64,000 nt of DNA from Adiantum capillus-veneris (lineage: Eukaryota; Streptophyta; Polypodiopsida; Polypodiales; Pteridaceae). Positions 47,385 through 58,543 of the stretch are shown here, piece after piece. The stretch lies in NCBI GenBank assembly GCA_014529385.2, contig CM043942.1:59325184-59389183 (forward strand), written 5' to 3'. Within the stretch, counting starts at the first letter, position 1; every line of letters begins with the position of its first letter. Made by a program: the position numbers and the translations under genes. The notes beneath the pieces are model-generated. The model had not been told where the DNA came from. It was given only the letters and a program-made list of their open reading frames with translations, and searched no databases.

Positions 47385-49345
47385 TGGACAAGGGGGATAG
47401 GGAACACACTCGGCACACAAAATATTTGCCTCTCTATAGCCCAGGGGTTCCACAATACCCCTAATCTCTCAAATAACACCTTCAAATTGGCTAATTTGCA
47501 CTAAAAACTCCACTTTAGCATACAAAACAACTATCTCACACCTTGCAAAAAACACCCCAGAACACAAATGCACCCACACTGTTCAACTCACCCTTTCCGA
47601 CTCACAAAACACTCCTAATCTGCCCTCTTGGTAGCACCTTTCGAGATGAAGGAAAACCCTCTGCAAGCAATGGCCAATACACGAAGAGTGAGAGAAAAGG
47701 AGGGGAATGGGGAGAAGCAACACAAGAGATTGGGGCAAATAAGTGGTATTATTGCATAGGGAGTAGTACAATCAAGTATGCAGCTTCAATGGCAAGCTTC
47801 AAGCTTCCACTCACACACTTACGCAAAAAAGCCCTCAAATTTTTGCATTTACAACCTTTTATAGGGGTGCCTCTATGAGGTCCAACAAAAGAAAAAAAGA
47901 TGAGTTTCTTCTCCCATGGCTTTCACTTAGAGATTCTTTTGGAATTTGTTTGCATTGCCAACACTTGGCATAGTTAATTTTTGGAAATAATTACATGGTG
48001 TCCACATTGGTCCTTTGTCCCTTCCATTTGGCTGCCTGGAGCTCCCCTTGGGCCTTTGAGTGCCCTTGGCCTTGCCCTTTAACCGCCCTTATCGGCACCT
48101 CTTTGCAGCGAGACCCCTCCCCTGCCGAGGAAATAGCGATGTCGCTATTGGGGGGGCGGGGGGGGGGGGGGGGGGTTGCATCCCTTAGTTGCCACATCAT
48201 CACTATGAAACTCCATCCCATGCGGGCGCGCCACCACCTCTGCACCGCCAAAACCGAGACCAACCACCACGCAGCGCCACGTGGAGCGCCCGGCAGGGCT
48301 ACCCCCACGCATGCCACCGCCATGGGAGGGAGAGCTCCCGTCTCTCTCCCCTCTTGTGTACCTTAGAGGCCTCATGGCCTGGAGTATATACCGCGGCCCC
48401 CGACCCTTCCGTTGCACATATGGGATATTAGCGTGCCCACGTGGCAGCTCCACATTGAATTGCACCCCCAAGGGTCAGAGACACCTTCAACACAATAAAA
48501 ACCCCCTTTCCTTTTTTGTTTTTGGTCCTCTTCCCAAGGCTCCTATTCTCTGCTCCAAGGTCGGACTGCCAAGTCATAACAACCTATTGAAACTCCATCT
48601 TTCCGGCTCCAACCACCTTGCCATCCGTGCATTTCGACCCCTCACCACCTTCGAACCAATGCCTTCAAAAAATGAGAACATCATCTGCAACCAAGTTTGG
48701 GCAAAGGCACCCCATTTTCTGACTGCTGTAACTTCTTGCTCCGTACTCCATTTTACATGCACTCACTTCCTGCTAGCTCCATACAATGCACACCCTTGCT
48801 CCAAAATTTTTCTGTGCACAAAAGATGCCAGATGGCACATTCTTCAATGCGGCCAAGTGGGCTAAAACCCGGCCCCTGGAAAAACTTCAATTGATCATAT
48901 CTTGCAAACCATGGCTCCAATCCGCAATTCGAAAAGACGGGTAGGCTCCATGAATAGAGCTCTACATACTTGTACCTCGACTTCCACTTGGACCACCTGT
49001 CACCAGCTGCCCTATCTGGCAAGAATCTGCAAACCACTAAAGCTTGAACCTTCAATAACTTGGGCTCCGTAGCGCGGTTTGATGAGTCGTATGGACCTGT
49101 TCCTTCAGTACTTCAAGCTCTTCATTCCTGGACCCAAAGATGCACTTTGCATCTCCTTCAACTGCTACCCAAATTAGCCCCTCATGGAGCCTTTCTTGGC
49201 CTATAAGCCGCATCATGCATACAATTCCACTACTACCTAACATCCCATGATTTTCCTAGCTGCTCTAGTCCTTTGCCATGCTTCTGCTTGCCTGCATACA
49301 TCTGCCCATGCCATCTTCTAGGGTCGACACACTTTTGTTGCACCA
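47385..49345 (-). repeat. element C 5' LTR
   Basis: About 1.96 kb, partner of 39882-41899. It carries a homopolymer G run (48150-48175) not present in the other copy. Confidence 0.88.
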
Positions 49346-51354
49346 ATGTACAAGCAAATAGATATCTTATATGATGTCAATAAAACACTTGTGAGTCTGA
49401 GTCTCAAGGAAATGTCTAGCACTACATTCAATAGGATTTGGAATACAGAGTTTGCTAATGTGACCTTGTCAAAAACAAGCGAGTTCTCCAAATGTATTGT
49501 GTGTAGTCGGATAAAGTCTCAACTAGAGTCAACAAAGAATGATGAGCTGATTTCACATTTGAAGAATAAACGTAGAATTCACTTGATGCAACAACAAATA
49601 TGAGGAAAAATGTGTATTACACCTGGCATAAGTTCTCGCAAATTCAAAAGGATAAGTATTTATGCATTATACATGATAAAATGGACCAAAAAAAGACAGC
49701 AATGCTTAGATTGCGAGTGAACTCAAAAGATTATGCCAATGCATATCAGTTGAAAGTATCATTAACAGGTATGATAACACATGGGCATGGTCATGGGATG
49801 TATGGTCATTTCTCGTTGAATGGTCTATGGAATTCACATCCAAATGCTACGATTGTTTCCCCTGCATTATGCTTAAAAAAATTAGAAAGAACAGAAAACC
49901 ATGGCCTAGGAGATTTATACCATGGTGGTATGCCATGCAGCAATGTAAAATTGTTCGATGCATTGAATTCAAGGACAACTCTAGACCACCAAAAAAGAAT
50001 GATGAAAGATCATGAGAGGAATGCATCAGCAACATTAGCACCACCATTGGCTATTGAAGGATGTAATGAAGAGATTGCTAACTTCCTTGCAATCAACCTC
50101 CTCTCAATGTGTTATGGATACCATGTCCACTCTTGTGTTTCAAAAATCTCTTGAGAATCTTTTTCTACGGCTAGATAATTGTGCAAGAGAGAATAAGAAT
50201 CGATATTTATTTGCATACTTATCCTTGCTAGTAGAAGCAAAAGGTGTTTTAAAAACCGTGCATTTGGGATTCTTAATGGTGGGTCATACACATGAGGACA
50301 TAGATGCAATGTTTAGCAGGTTCTCAGAGAGATTGCAAACAGGAATGACATACACTTTTCCACATTTGATGGAACATTTTTAAAAATGTGAAAGCTCAGC
50401 TCCAACACCATTTTTGATGATGTAAGTTCCTGACTTCAAATCATTTGTTAAAGGGTACATGTGTGATGGACAAGATGCTCTTGTTGAACACTCTAAGCCA
50501 CTTCAATATTGTTTCTTTATGCAAGGTGAAATCCCAGTAATGCAGTACAAAATTCACCCCAAATCACCTGATCGGATGCTGAGGGAGTCAGGAATTGAGT
50601 TGTGGAAAAAATATGATCAAGGCAAACCAAAATTTCTAGTAGGTTGCTCATATGTGGATCCTATAGTGTAGATTATGTGAGGGGTAGTCTGCTTGTTATT
50701 CAAGGGATTAGGACATATCCTGAATTTTGGAAAAAATGGACTCTACTAAAGGTAAAGGAGCACGATTATACTAAATACATGGAGCCACTTATTATGTATT
50801 GGAAAAAAATAATTAGTGAGCTTGAACAACCAACCTATGAACAAACTGATGAATATACTTCATTTTGGCTAGACACTATAGGCAGTCATCAAATGCAGCA
50901 AATAGAGGAAGACACAAACGAGTTTCAAGGATATGAAGAATTGAATGATCACTATGTTGGTCCTCAAAGTGCAAGGCCATAGGAAGCTTTTAGGCCTCAA
51001 ATTGATGTAAGGAAAGGGGATTCTGTTCTTGTGAGAGCCACAGATCCAGAATATCTGATATGGTTAGGAGTTGAAGAGTTAGATGTTGATGTAGATAGCT
51101 GATCTCCTGACTACAAGAAAGTTTTCATTCAATATTGGGCACCAAAACATCGAAAAAAACATCCCACAATCCAAGAGAAATATGAGAATTGCTGGGAAAA
51201 GAATTGGTGCTGCAATCTTGCTGACCCAAAGCGTTGGGAGTGTGTTGATGGAGTTGTGTGGTCGTGGACTCCAAGGGGTGGAAGACTTGCAGAAGAAATT
51301 AAAATCCCATCCAATGTTGTGGAGAAAGCACAAGCTAGCTTAATGGGATAAACT
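49346..51354 (+). pseudogene. DUF7869-like gene relic, main part
   Basis: Continuation of the gene broken by element C. Segments: 49346-49603 (VSLSLKEMSSTTFNRIW, CIVCSRIKSQ); 49600-50154 (CIIHDKMDQKKTAMLRLRV, KVSLTGMITHGHGHGMYGHF), the hallmark start of the DUF7869 domain; 50160-50383 (LDNCARENKNRYLFAYLSLL, GFLMVGHTHEDIDAMFSRFS), its conserved end; and a C-terminal region to 51351 with TAG at 50980-50982 and TGA at 51100-51102. The His/Asp-rich VGHTHEDID motif is intact. Three or more frameshifts or stops make it a pseudogene. Family function unknown; possibly transposon-derived. Confidence 0.72.
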
Positions 51355-51651
51355 GAATAGCATTTCATTTTCATTTATTGCTTTTCTTGTTATCTATGTC
51401 TATGTATGTTTTATAAAGTATCAATTAACACCAACATGAAAATACAATTTTGGATGGGCCAAAAAAAGGTGTTTCTTAACACCACCATTTTCTTGAGAAT
51501 CTATCTCATTGCTCAATGTAACACAAGTCCTCAACAAAAAAACTCTTCTATAACATTTCCAAAATAAATGAAATTTTCCCAACTCAAATGGGAAATAGGA
51601 ATCCATAATTAGTCCCAAAGTTGTGGGATTTTCCCATTTCATCTAAAAGAG
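51355..51651. other. downstream flank of gene relic, nothing recognised
   Basis: AT-rich sequence between the gene relic and the B element LTR. No gene or repeat seen. Confidence 0.5.
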
Positions 51652-52645
51652 TGTTAGAGAGAGAAATTAAGCTATTGACAATAGTTGAGGACCGGATTTA
51701 CATGGATCCGGTCCCCCCTCCAAAAGGCTTTGTATTATAGGTTCCCCCATCAAGGGAGACATTTTGCAATACAATTCTTTGTGTTCCTTCACTAGCTAGT
51801 GCAATGAAGATGGAAGCTTCAAGCACCAAGAAAACACTTTAAAACAAAACATCAATCCCTTGTTGGTCTCAGACCCAAGACCTCACACACCTTTGAAGAT
51901 GGTGAGAGCTAGCGGGGTATGAGAGTAGATTGAGAGGAAGAAGGAATATTCTTACTACAAAGAAGTATATCTCCTCACATAATCACTCATAAAAGCTTAT
52001 CATAGCTTAGTAATTAGCATGGTAGAGGAGATGAGCAGGCATTGAAGCTTGGCTCTTGGTCGGATTTGCATCACAAAGGCAAGAGTTGTTGGTGTAGGCC
52101 TCCCTTCTCAGAAGTTTGGAGTAGATGATAAGATTTCCATTAAAGCTTGAGAATGAGAGAAGGTCTTCCTTGCTTCACATATGAGCTAATGTGAGTGTGT
52201 GTGGAGTAATTCCTTCACAAATCAGCCCCCTCTGTCATCTTGGTCGACCCCTCTTGCTAGTTCCTCTTTCTAGCTTCGCATTGGACTTTTCTAATCTTAG
52301 CCAATAGGATTTAAGTGGTCAAATGAAGAGCCTTCTGACAAGTGTCCCTCTTTCCCCTTTAAAGAGAGCTCAAGTAATTAGATTAATTCATTTAAATCCC
52401 CATTGGACCTTTTCCCTTCTAGCCAGTAGGAATTAAGCAAACCATTGGGCTACTTATTTCCATTGGACCCCTTGGCAGGTTGTCCAATAATCACCCAGGA
52501 GACTTAATTTCCTTTGGTTCTTTTAATAAAGTGTTTTTAAAATAACTAGACTAAATTTACTCTAGCCTAATTCTCATTGGTCCACCTCTATGGTCATCCA
52601 ATAGGATTTGAATACAGTTTGGGGGACACTAAGCTAGGAACCCAG
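51652..52645 (-). repeat. element B 3' LTR
   Basis: About 994 bp, matching 60893-61885. It is rich in CCAAT/ATTGG boxes. Cut near its right end by A3. Confidence 0.82.
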
Positions 52646-53769
52646 TGTGAGCGGGATGAAAACACACACAGCGCCTCTATAATGACCTGACACACACTCT
52701 TGGGAAGATACACACACACACTATGGGGCACCACTCTACTTAGACAACACACCTGGCCGAGACAGGGAACACACCTTTGGAGTGAGAGGAGAGAGACTCT
52801 CCACTTGCCCACTCCACACAGGCACACACACACACACACACACACACCCAAAAAACTCAGCTCAAAAGAGGAGAATTTCTGATGTTTAGATACAATTGAG
52901 CTTGGGCCAACACCAATGGGGCAAATAGCTCACACAACATGGGTAAAATAAGCCAGATACAATCACAAACTAGAGCAGAAACTTTGCTCATAGGAGAAAC
53001 TTACACAGAAAAACAGCAGGAAAAGAGTGAGGAATTTGGCAAAATGGACAGTGCCATCGCGTCCGGAACGGCCCAAAACCCCAGTCTACAATGTCAAAGT
53101 GCTCAAATCCGACATCGGATGAGTAGTTTACGGCCAAAACAGGCTCCAAAATGAGCAAAAACACAGCTGCGGCTGTTCCTCCTCTCTTCTCCACATTTTT
53201 TCTGGTCTTCTCTCTGTTTTTTCAGTTCCCACACTTAGCCTTTTAAATGACCTCAAACGGACCCCGAACAGGCCAAAAATTGACCTCGCAGTGCATAGTT
53301 GTCACCTTTTTGCATCATTCGCACACCTGGCACTCAACTTTTTTCCAATAATGCATCTCGCCACCACGTGAAGTGGCCCCAAAAAGTGGTCCTAATGATG
53401 ACCTTTCTGCATAACTTTCACCAGAAAACACCCACGTTGTGTCCGTCCTCATCCGCGTGCAAATATTGACCTCGTTCTCCCTCCTGACGCCACTAGATGC
53501 CATCTGACGCACCTGCTTACCTCACGTCATCGGCCCGCGGATAGCTTCCTCGAGAAGTTTTACGTGCTATAAACTCCTCCTTATTGTAGAAAAAACACAC
53601 TAGTATTGGTAATAGTGAAAAACGATGCAGTAGATACACCCTGTCCTACCTTTACACATGTGGGCCCCACGTAACCACCTGGCTCTGGAAAATGGGCAAT
53701 CCTTTATTTGATGCACCATGCATGTATATGTACATATGCGCAATCCCTTGCTCCAAAAAACTCCTGACA
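52646..53769 (-). repeat. A3 3' LTR
   Basis: 1124 bp, same family as the A1 and A2 LTRs, nearly identical to 57134-58265. Confidence 0.92.
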
Positions 53770-53815
53770 TAATTTGCCCATCCCCTAGCCTGCTAGATCA
53801 TTCATGATCAGCAGC
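53770..53815 (-). promoter_or_regulatory. A3 hairpin plus polypurine tract
   Basis: Minus strand: CTGCT-GATCAT / ATGATC-(T)-AGCAG (53789-53815), followed by GGCTAGGGGATGGG. Relative to A1/A2, both arms changed (GAGCAT to GATCAT and ATGCTC to ATGATC), so pairing is kept. Confidence 0.7.
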
Positions 53816-53822
53816 AGCAACA

Positions 53823-56066
53823 CTAGTAGATGCTCATTCCACCAGGATCCCACACAAAAACACTTTGCCTTCGCTGCATCAAAAGATTAATCAAGGTTTC
53901 ACCTGGTTCCCAAGGAAAACCATACATCAACCTTGCATCAAGAAAACCATCAATTACTTTGGCATAGACCGGCATGTGCAAATATATCTCCTTCTCCATA
54001 GCTGAGAGGTCTCCACCGATCATTTGTGTCATCAATTCGTGCTTCTTTGACGATTCAACCTTGGTCTGCATCAGCCCTTCAATCGCTTCATAAGGCCCTT
54101 CATTTTCATCTTCAACCTCATTTGAAAATGCAGCATCAGCATCCTCATCACTGCTAGTAGTGCTATCACTGTCCTCATCTGTCACCGTGGAATAGTCTTC
54201 ATCACTAGACTCATCCTCATCTTCATAAATCTCCTCTAATTGTTTCCTTGTGTCCATATTATAAAGCTTCTTGGTACCTGTCTTTCCATAGAGGCTAATC
54301 GTACCATGTCGCCAATCTTGAACAGCTCCCACTGCACGTAACCATGGTCTGCCCAGTATAATAGGATATGCTCCCAACCCTGCTGGCATCACATGAAAAT
54401 CAACCACTACCTTTGCATCATATGCCTCCACTTCTAAGCTCTTTACAACACCCAAGCATTTTACTTTTTGATGGTTTGCCAATCTGATCCGAAAACCTGA
54501 CACCCCAGCCACTGTGAGACCCATCTTCTCAACGCATGAGTGTGTTATGATGCATATTTGGGCTCCGCCATCCACATAACCTTGTCCCAAATTTTTCCTT
54601 TTATGCCACACATCTACTATTGGACAAATGTCTGGTAGCTCATCCATTGCCAACACCTTCACTGAACCTCTCTCTGGCTCTTTCTCCATTGGGTTAACCA
54701 TCCTCTTCCACTGTCGCTTTAGCTTAGGCACCATCTCTATAAGCTGCCCAAAAGTAACATCTGCCTTCCTGCTCGTCAGATCCTCCTTCAAGTCATAGCT
54801 TAATTGCCCATCCCCTAGTGGAAAATCTGAAACATGAAACTTTCGACGAGCTCTCCTTTTTCTCTTGGCCTTGACATCCTCGCCTTCATGGCTCTTTCCT
54901 TTCTTCTTACTAGGACCTGGGGCACTTCTTCCTTCCTTATCCTCTATGGTCCTCTTCCCAATAGGCATCACTAATGTATCCTCTAGCTTTGATGCCTTCT
55001 CCAAGGTGACTACACTTAGCACTTTTGTCTTTCCCTTTTCCTCTTGGGTCAGTCCATTGGTTCCTTCGTCTCCCTTAATTTTGATGCCATAATCATTTGA
55101 CCTAGTTAGCACCTGTCTTGGCAATGGATACATGTCTCCCCCCATCCTTGGTGGCTTATCACATTGCGGGTTGATGTGGCCCAACTCTCCACAATTATAA
55201 CATGTGGGCGTCTGCCTCCAAAACCTACCATTGCTTTGTCCAACACCATTCCTAGGCCTTTCTTCACCTCCTTGTTGATTTGCAAACCTCCCTCGACCTC
55301 GATTATTTCCCACTTGACCTAGCATGTTTAGGCTGAGATTCTTCATCAAATCTACCATTTGCCTCATGTCTTGCCTTAGCCCATCATCTTGCACTGCTGT
55401 AGTGACCACTGCTGGCATAACCTGAGTAGTAACACGAACCACTGGTTCATGATGAACCCCTGACATGCGCCCTTGTAAAGACTCTATAGGCTGAAATTCA
55501 GACCTCATTGGCAAAGACTCCACCCCTAACTGGCTCATTTTCCTCAGCTTCCACTCTTTGTTCCTTGCTACCTCTAGTGCATCTTCATATGTCCTAGGCT
55601 TCTTTAGCTCCACTCTCCAACGTATATTCTCCCAAAGACCAGCCAAGAACCTGTCCTTCTTCATCATGTCAGGCGGGGGTACCTGTGGTGCTAAAGCCTT
55701 GCACATTCGCTCCCATGCCAATGAAAACTTACGTATGTACGCATCTACTGGCTCACCTTCCTTTTGCACCAAAGCCTGTACTTCTTGCCACACCTTGTCA
55801 GGATCTTCTATCTTCACAAACTCCACTTCCAACCCATGTCGTAGATTGTCCCAACTCAACCTTACAGGTGGATCAGCCACACGCAACTCCTCTTCAAATG
55901 CTTTAGACCAAACTCGTGCATCACTCTTCAAACAAATTTGGAGAAGGCGTAACATTTGCGTAGGGTCATGAATCTGGTTGCTAATGCAGGCAACCTCCAT
56001 CTTTTCCAGAAAGTCCTCCACATCTTCATCACTTCTTCCATGAAACTCGGGATAAGAGAAAGCCAT
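53823..56066 (-). CDS. A3 gag-protease polyprotein
   Basis: 747 residues, uninterrupted. The start is the ATG at 56066 (MAFSYPEFHG) because it is shared with A1 and A2; an upstream in-frame start would add 19 residues not conserved there. Gag domain at residues about 1-190 (ARVWSKAFEEEL, VDAYIRKFSLAWERM, VELKKPRTYEDA). Zinc knuckle CYNCGELGHINPQC at 289-302. Basic linker near 405-425. Retropepsin-like domain from about 495, with D499 in YVDGGAQIC and PIILGRPWLRAVG near 567. Acidic Ser tract at 614-644. It should form capsids and bind element RNA. RT and integrase must come from elsewhere. The D-G-G active site is atypical. Confidence 0.9.
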   Translation of the reverse strand: MAFSYPEFHGRSDEDVEDFLEKMEVACISNQIHDPTQMLRLLQICLKSDARVWSKAFEEELRVADPPVRLSWDNLRHGLEVEFVKIEDPDKVWQEVQALVQKEGEPVDAYIRKFSLAWERMCKALAPQVPPPDMMKKDRFLAGLWENIRWRVELKKPRTYEDALEVARNKEWKLRKMSQLGVESLPMRSEFQPIESLQGRMSGVHHEPVVRVTTQVMPAVVTTAVQDDGLRQDMRQMVDLMKNLSLNMLGQVGNNRGRGRFANQQGGEERPRNGVGQSNGRFWRQTPTCYNCGELGHINPQCDKPPRMGGDMYPLPRQVLTRSNDYGIKIKGDEGTNGLTQEEKGKTKVLSVVTLEKASKLEDTLVMPIGKRTIEDKEGRSAPGPSKKKGKSHEGEDVKAKRKRRARRKFHVSDFPLGDGQLSYDLKEDLTSRKADVTFGQLIEMVPKLKRQWKRMVNPMEKEPERGSVKVLAMDELPDICPIVDVWHKRKNLGQGYVDGGAQICIITHSCVEKMGLTVAGVSGFRIRLANHQKVKCLGVVKSLEVEAYDAKVVVDFHVMPAGLGAYPIILGRPWLRAVGAVQDWRHGTISLYGKTGTKKLYNMDTRKQLEEIYEDEDESSDEDYSTVTDEDSDSTTSSDEDADAAFSNEVEDENEGPYEAIEGLMQTKVESSKKHELMTQMIGGDLSAMEKEIYLHMPVYAKVIDGFLDARLMYGFPWEPGETLINLLMQRRQSVFVWDPGGMSIY

Positions 56067-57107
56067 GGCTACCCAAATTATGATGCTTTGAGAACCCCTT
56101 CGAACACACGTGCAAGAACCCAAAACTTTTCACTACCCAATCCCCAGAAACTTCAATGGAGCTCAACTTTAGATAAGGACAAACACATGCACATCAAATG
56201 AGTTTTCATAGTTAATCATTGGAATGACAACAGGCAAGGGACATTCCAGGATCTCTCTCAATCTTCTTGGCCCAAACATAAAGACTATGCGCTGCTGGAA
56301 AAAGATCTTCCTGGACACATGAACATTAATCTGAATTCTTTGAGTTAAATGAAAAGGAGTGAACTGAGGGCCATTTTGATCATCCATTAAAGCCAACCAT
56401 GAAGCTCCCAAGAAGGCACACCTGACTCAACCTCTGATTTTGTCAAAATTTCAGCAGCATAACAGCATAAATGGCTCAAAATACCAAAAAACCAGCCATC
56501 ATAACTTGGGAAAATTTTGACAGAGTTTCCCCAGAAGTAGAGCAGTAGGAACCCAAAATATAGACTGTCTATGTATGCATAAACTGTCAACAATAGAACC
56601 CGAGCATCAAGTAGGACTCACTAGTACATAGCCTATGGCGAGGTCACAAAAAGGGTGCTCCAGCTACGTGTATCACCAAAAGGATCTCCACATTTGAGAA
56701 TCCCCCAGCTCAATAAAAACCTCACGCTATCGACCCTCACACGAAGGCTAATGCAAAGCGCATATAGTCAAGTCTCAGAAATGACTATCTTCCAGACCAA
56801 GTCTCAGAAATGGCTGGGACTGCCAAATACAACCAAGTATGGCTCCACAAATGCGTACAATGGCAGTTTCCACAAGTAACGTACAATCCAGCAGACAATG
56901 CGCTCAAATAGGCGCCAAGTGATGCATTCCCACAACAACTGCAAGTGACATCACTTCTAGTATATCACTGTTCTCCAGCTACCTGTACCTATGTGAATCA
57001 CCTGTACCTGTACCTGTCCCTGTAACCTGTAACCTGTAATCTGCAACCTGTAATCCCGAAGCTCGAAGCTCGAAGCTCGAAGCTCGAAGCAGAAGGTACT
57101 CAAAGAA
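56067..57107 (-). other. A3 leader with short repeats
   Basis: Non-coding leader. Near the PBS it carries (CTTCGAG)n (about 57060-57090) and (TTACAGG)n-like repeats (about 57003-57050) on the minus strand. Confidence 0.7.
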
Positions 57108-57127
57108 GATCCTCCGTGGGGGCACCA
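57108..57127 (-). promoter_or_regulatory. A3 primer-binding site
   Basis: Minus strand TGGTGCCCCCACGGAGGATC, six bases inside the 5' LTR. Confidence 0.75.
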
Positions 57128-57133
57128 AAAGAA

Positions 57134-58265
57134 TGTGAGCGGGATGAAAACACACACAGCGCCTCTATAATGACCCGACACACACTCTTGGGAAGATACA
57201 CACACACACTATGGGGCACCACTCGACTTAGACAACACACCTGGCCGAGACAGGGAACACACCTCTGGAGTGAGAGGAGAGAGACTATCCACTTGCCCAC
57301 TCCACACACACACACACACACCCAAAAAACTCAGCTCAAAAGAGGAGAATTTCTGATGTTTAGATACAATTGAGCTTGGGCCAACACCAATGGGGCAAAT
57401 AGCTCACACAACATGGGTAAAATAAGCCAGATACAATCACAAACTAGAGCAGAAACTTCGCTCATAGGAGAAACTTACACAGAAAAATAGCAGGAAAAGA
57501 GTGAGGAATTTGTCAAAATGGACAGCGCCATCGCGTCCGGAACGGCCCAAAACCCTAGTCTACAATGTCAAAGTGCTCAAATCCGACATCGGATGAGCAG
57601 TTTACGGCCAAAACAGGCTCCAAAATGAGCAAAAACACAGCTGCGGCTGTTCCTCCTCTCTTCTCCACGTTTTTTCTGGTCTTCTCTCTGTTTTTTCAGT
57701 TCCCACACTTAGCTTTATTAGTTGGGAACCCTTGGCCTTTTAGATGACCTCAAACGGACCCCGAACAGGCCAAAAATTGACCTCGCAGTGCATAGTTGTC
57801 ACCTTTTTGCATCATTCGCACACCTGGCACTCAGCTTTTTTCCAATAATGCATCTCGCCACCACGTGAAGTGGCCCCAAAAATTGGTCCTAATGATGACC
57901 TTTCTGCATAACTTTCACCAGAAAACACCCACGTTGTGTCCGTCCTCATCCGCGTGCAAATATTGACCTCGTTCGCCCTCCTGACGCCACTAGATGCCAT
58001 CTGACGCCCTGCTTACCTCACGTCGTCAGCCCCCGGATAGCTTCCTCAAGAAGTTTTAGGCGCTATAAACTCCTCCTTATTGTAGAAAAAACACACTAGT
58101 ATTGGTAATAGTAAAAAACGATGCATTAGATACACCCTGTCCTACCTGTACACATGTGGGCCCCACGTAACCACCTGGCTCTGGAAAATGGGCAATCCTT
58201 TATTTGATGCACCATGCATGTATATGTACATATGCGCAATCCCTTGCTCCAAAAAACTCCTGACA
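57134..58265 (-). repeat. A3 5' LTR
   Basis: 1132 bp, partner of 52646-53769. It differs mainly in the (GT)n tract and in a short stretch near 57710-57730. Confidence 0.92.
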
Positions 58266-58543
58266 CCAGCATGTGTCCACTATGCCCTGTGTGTAGAGAG
58301 GAGCCTTTGAGTGTGTGTGTGTGTGTGTGTGTGCGTGTGATATCTCACCTCTTACTCTCTCTTTCCCTACCTTTAGGGCTCGCCCCCTCCCTTGTATGGA
58401 TCTCGCAAGAATTTGTGTACAACTTACAAAGCATCCAATTTCCTTAAGCTTGACCATTTGGACTTACCCTTTGAAATTTGGAACCTTAGCATTTTGGAAA
58501 TCGTAATGGAGTGAACCTTAGGTCTTTGAATCACATTGCTCTT

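Larger units (their letters stand above)
39882..49345 (-). mobile_element. Ty3 Tat-type element C
   Basis: 9.46 kb on the minus strand with about 2-kb LTRs (39882-41899 and 47385-49345), PBS, gag, protease, RT, RNase H, archaeal-type RNase H, integrase and a 3' hairpin/polypurine region. The flanks are ACGT (39878-39881) and ATGT (49346-49349), a 4-bp duplication with one C/T difference. It is inserted in the coding region of the DUF7869-like gene. It is the most complete autonomous layout in the window, but stops, a mutated protease site and a mutated RT site make it inactive. Confidence 0.92.
52646..58265 (-). mobile_element. non-autonomous Ty3-type element A3, intact ORF
   Basis: 5.6 kb on the minus strand: LTRs 52646-53769 (3') and 57134-58265 (5'), 4-bp target duplication CCAG (52642-52645 and 58266-58269), PBS 57108-57127, leader with short repeats, one gag-protease frame, hairpin and polypurine tract. 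The uninterrupted target is visible in the second B LTR (61860-61890), which aligns base for base across the insertion point. No RT or integrase. Confidence 0.94.
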
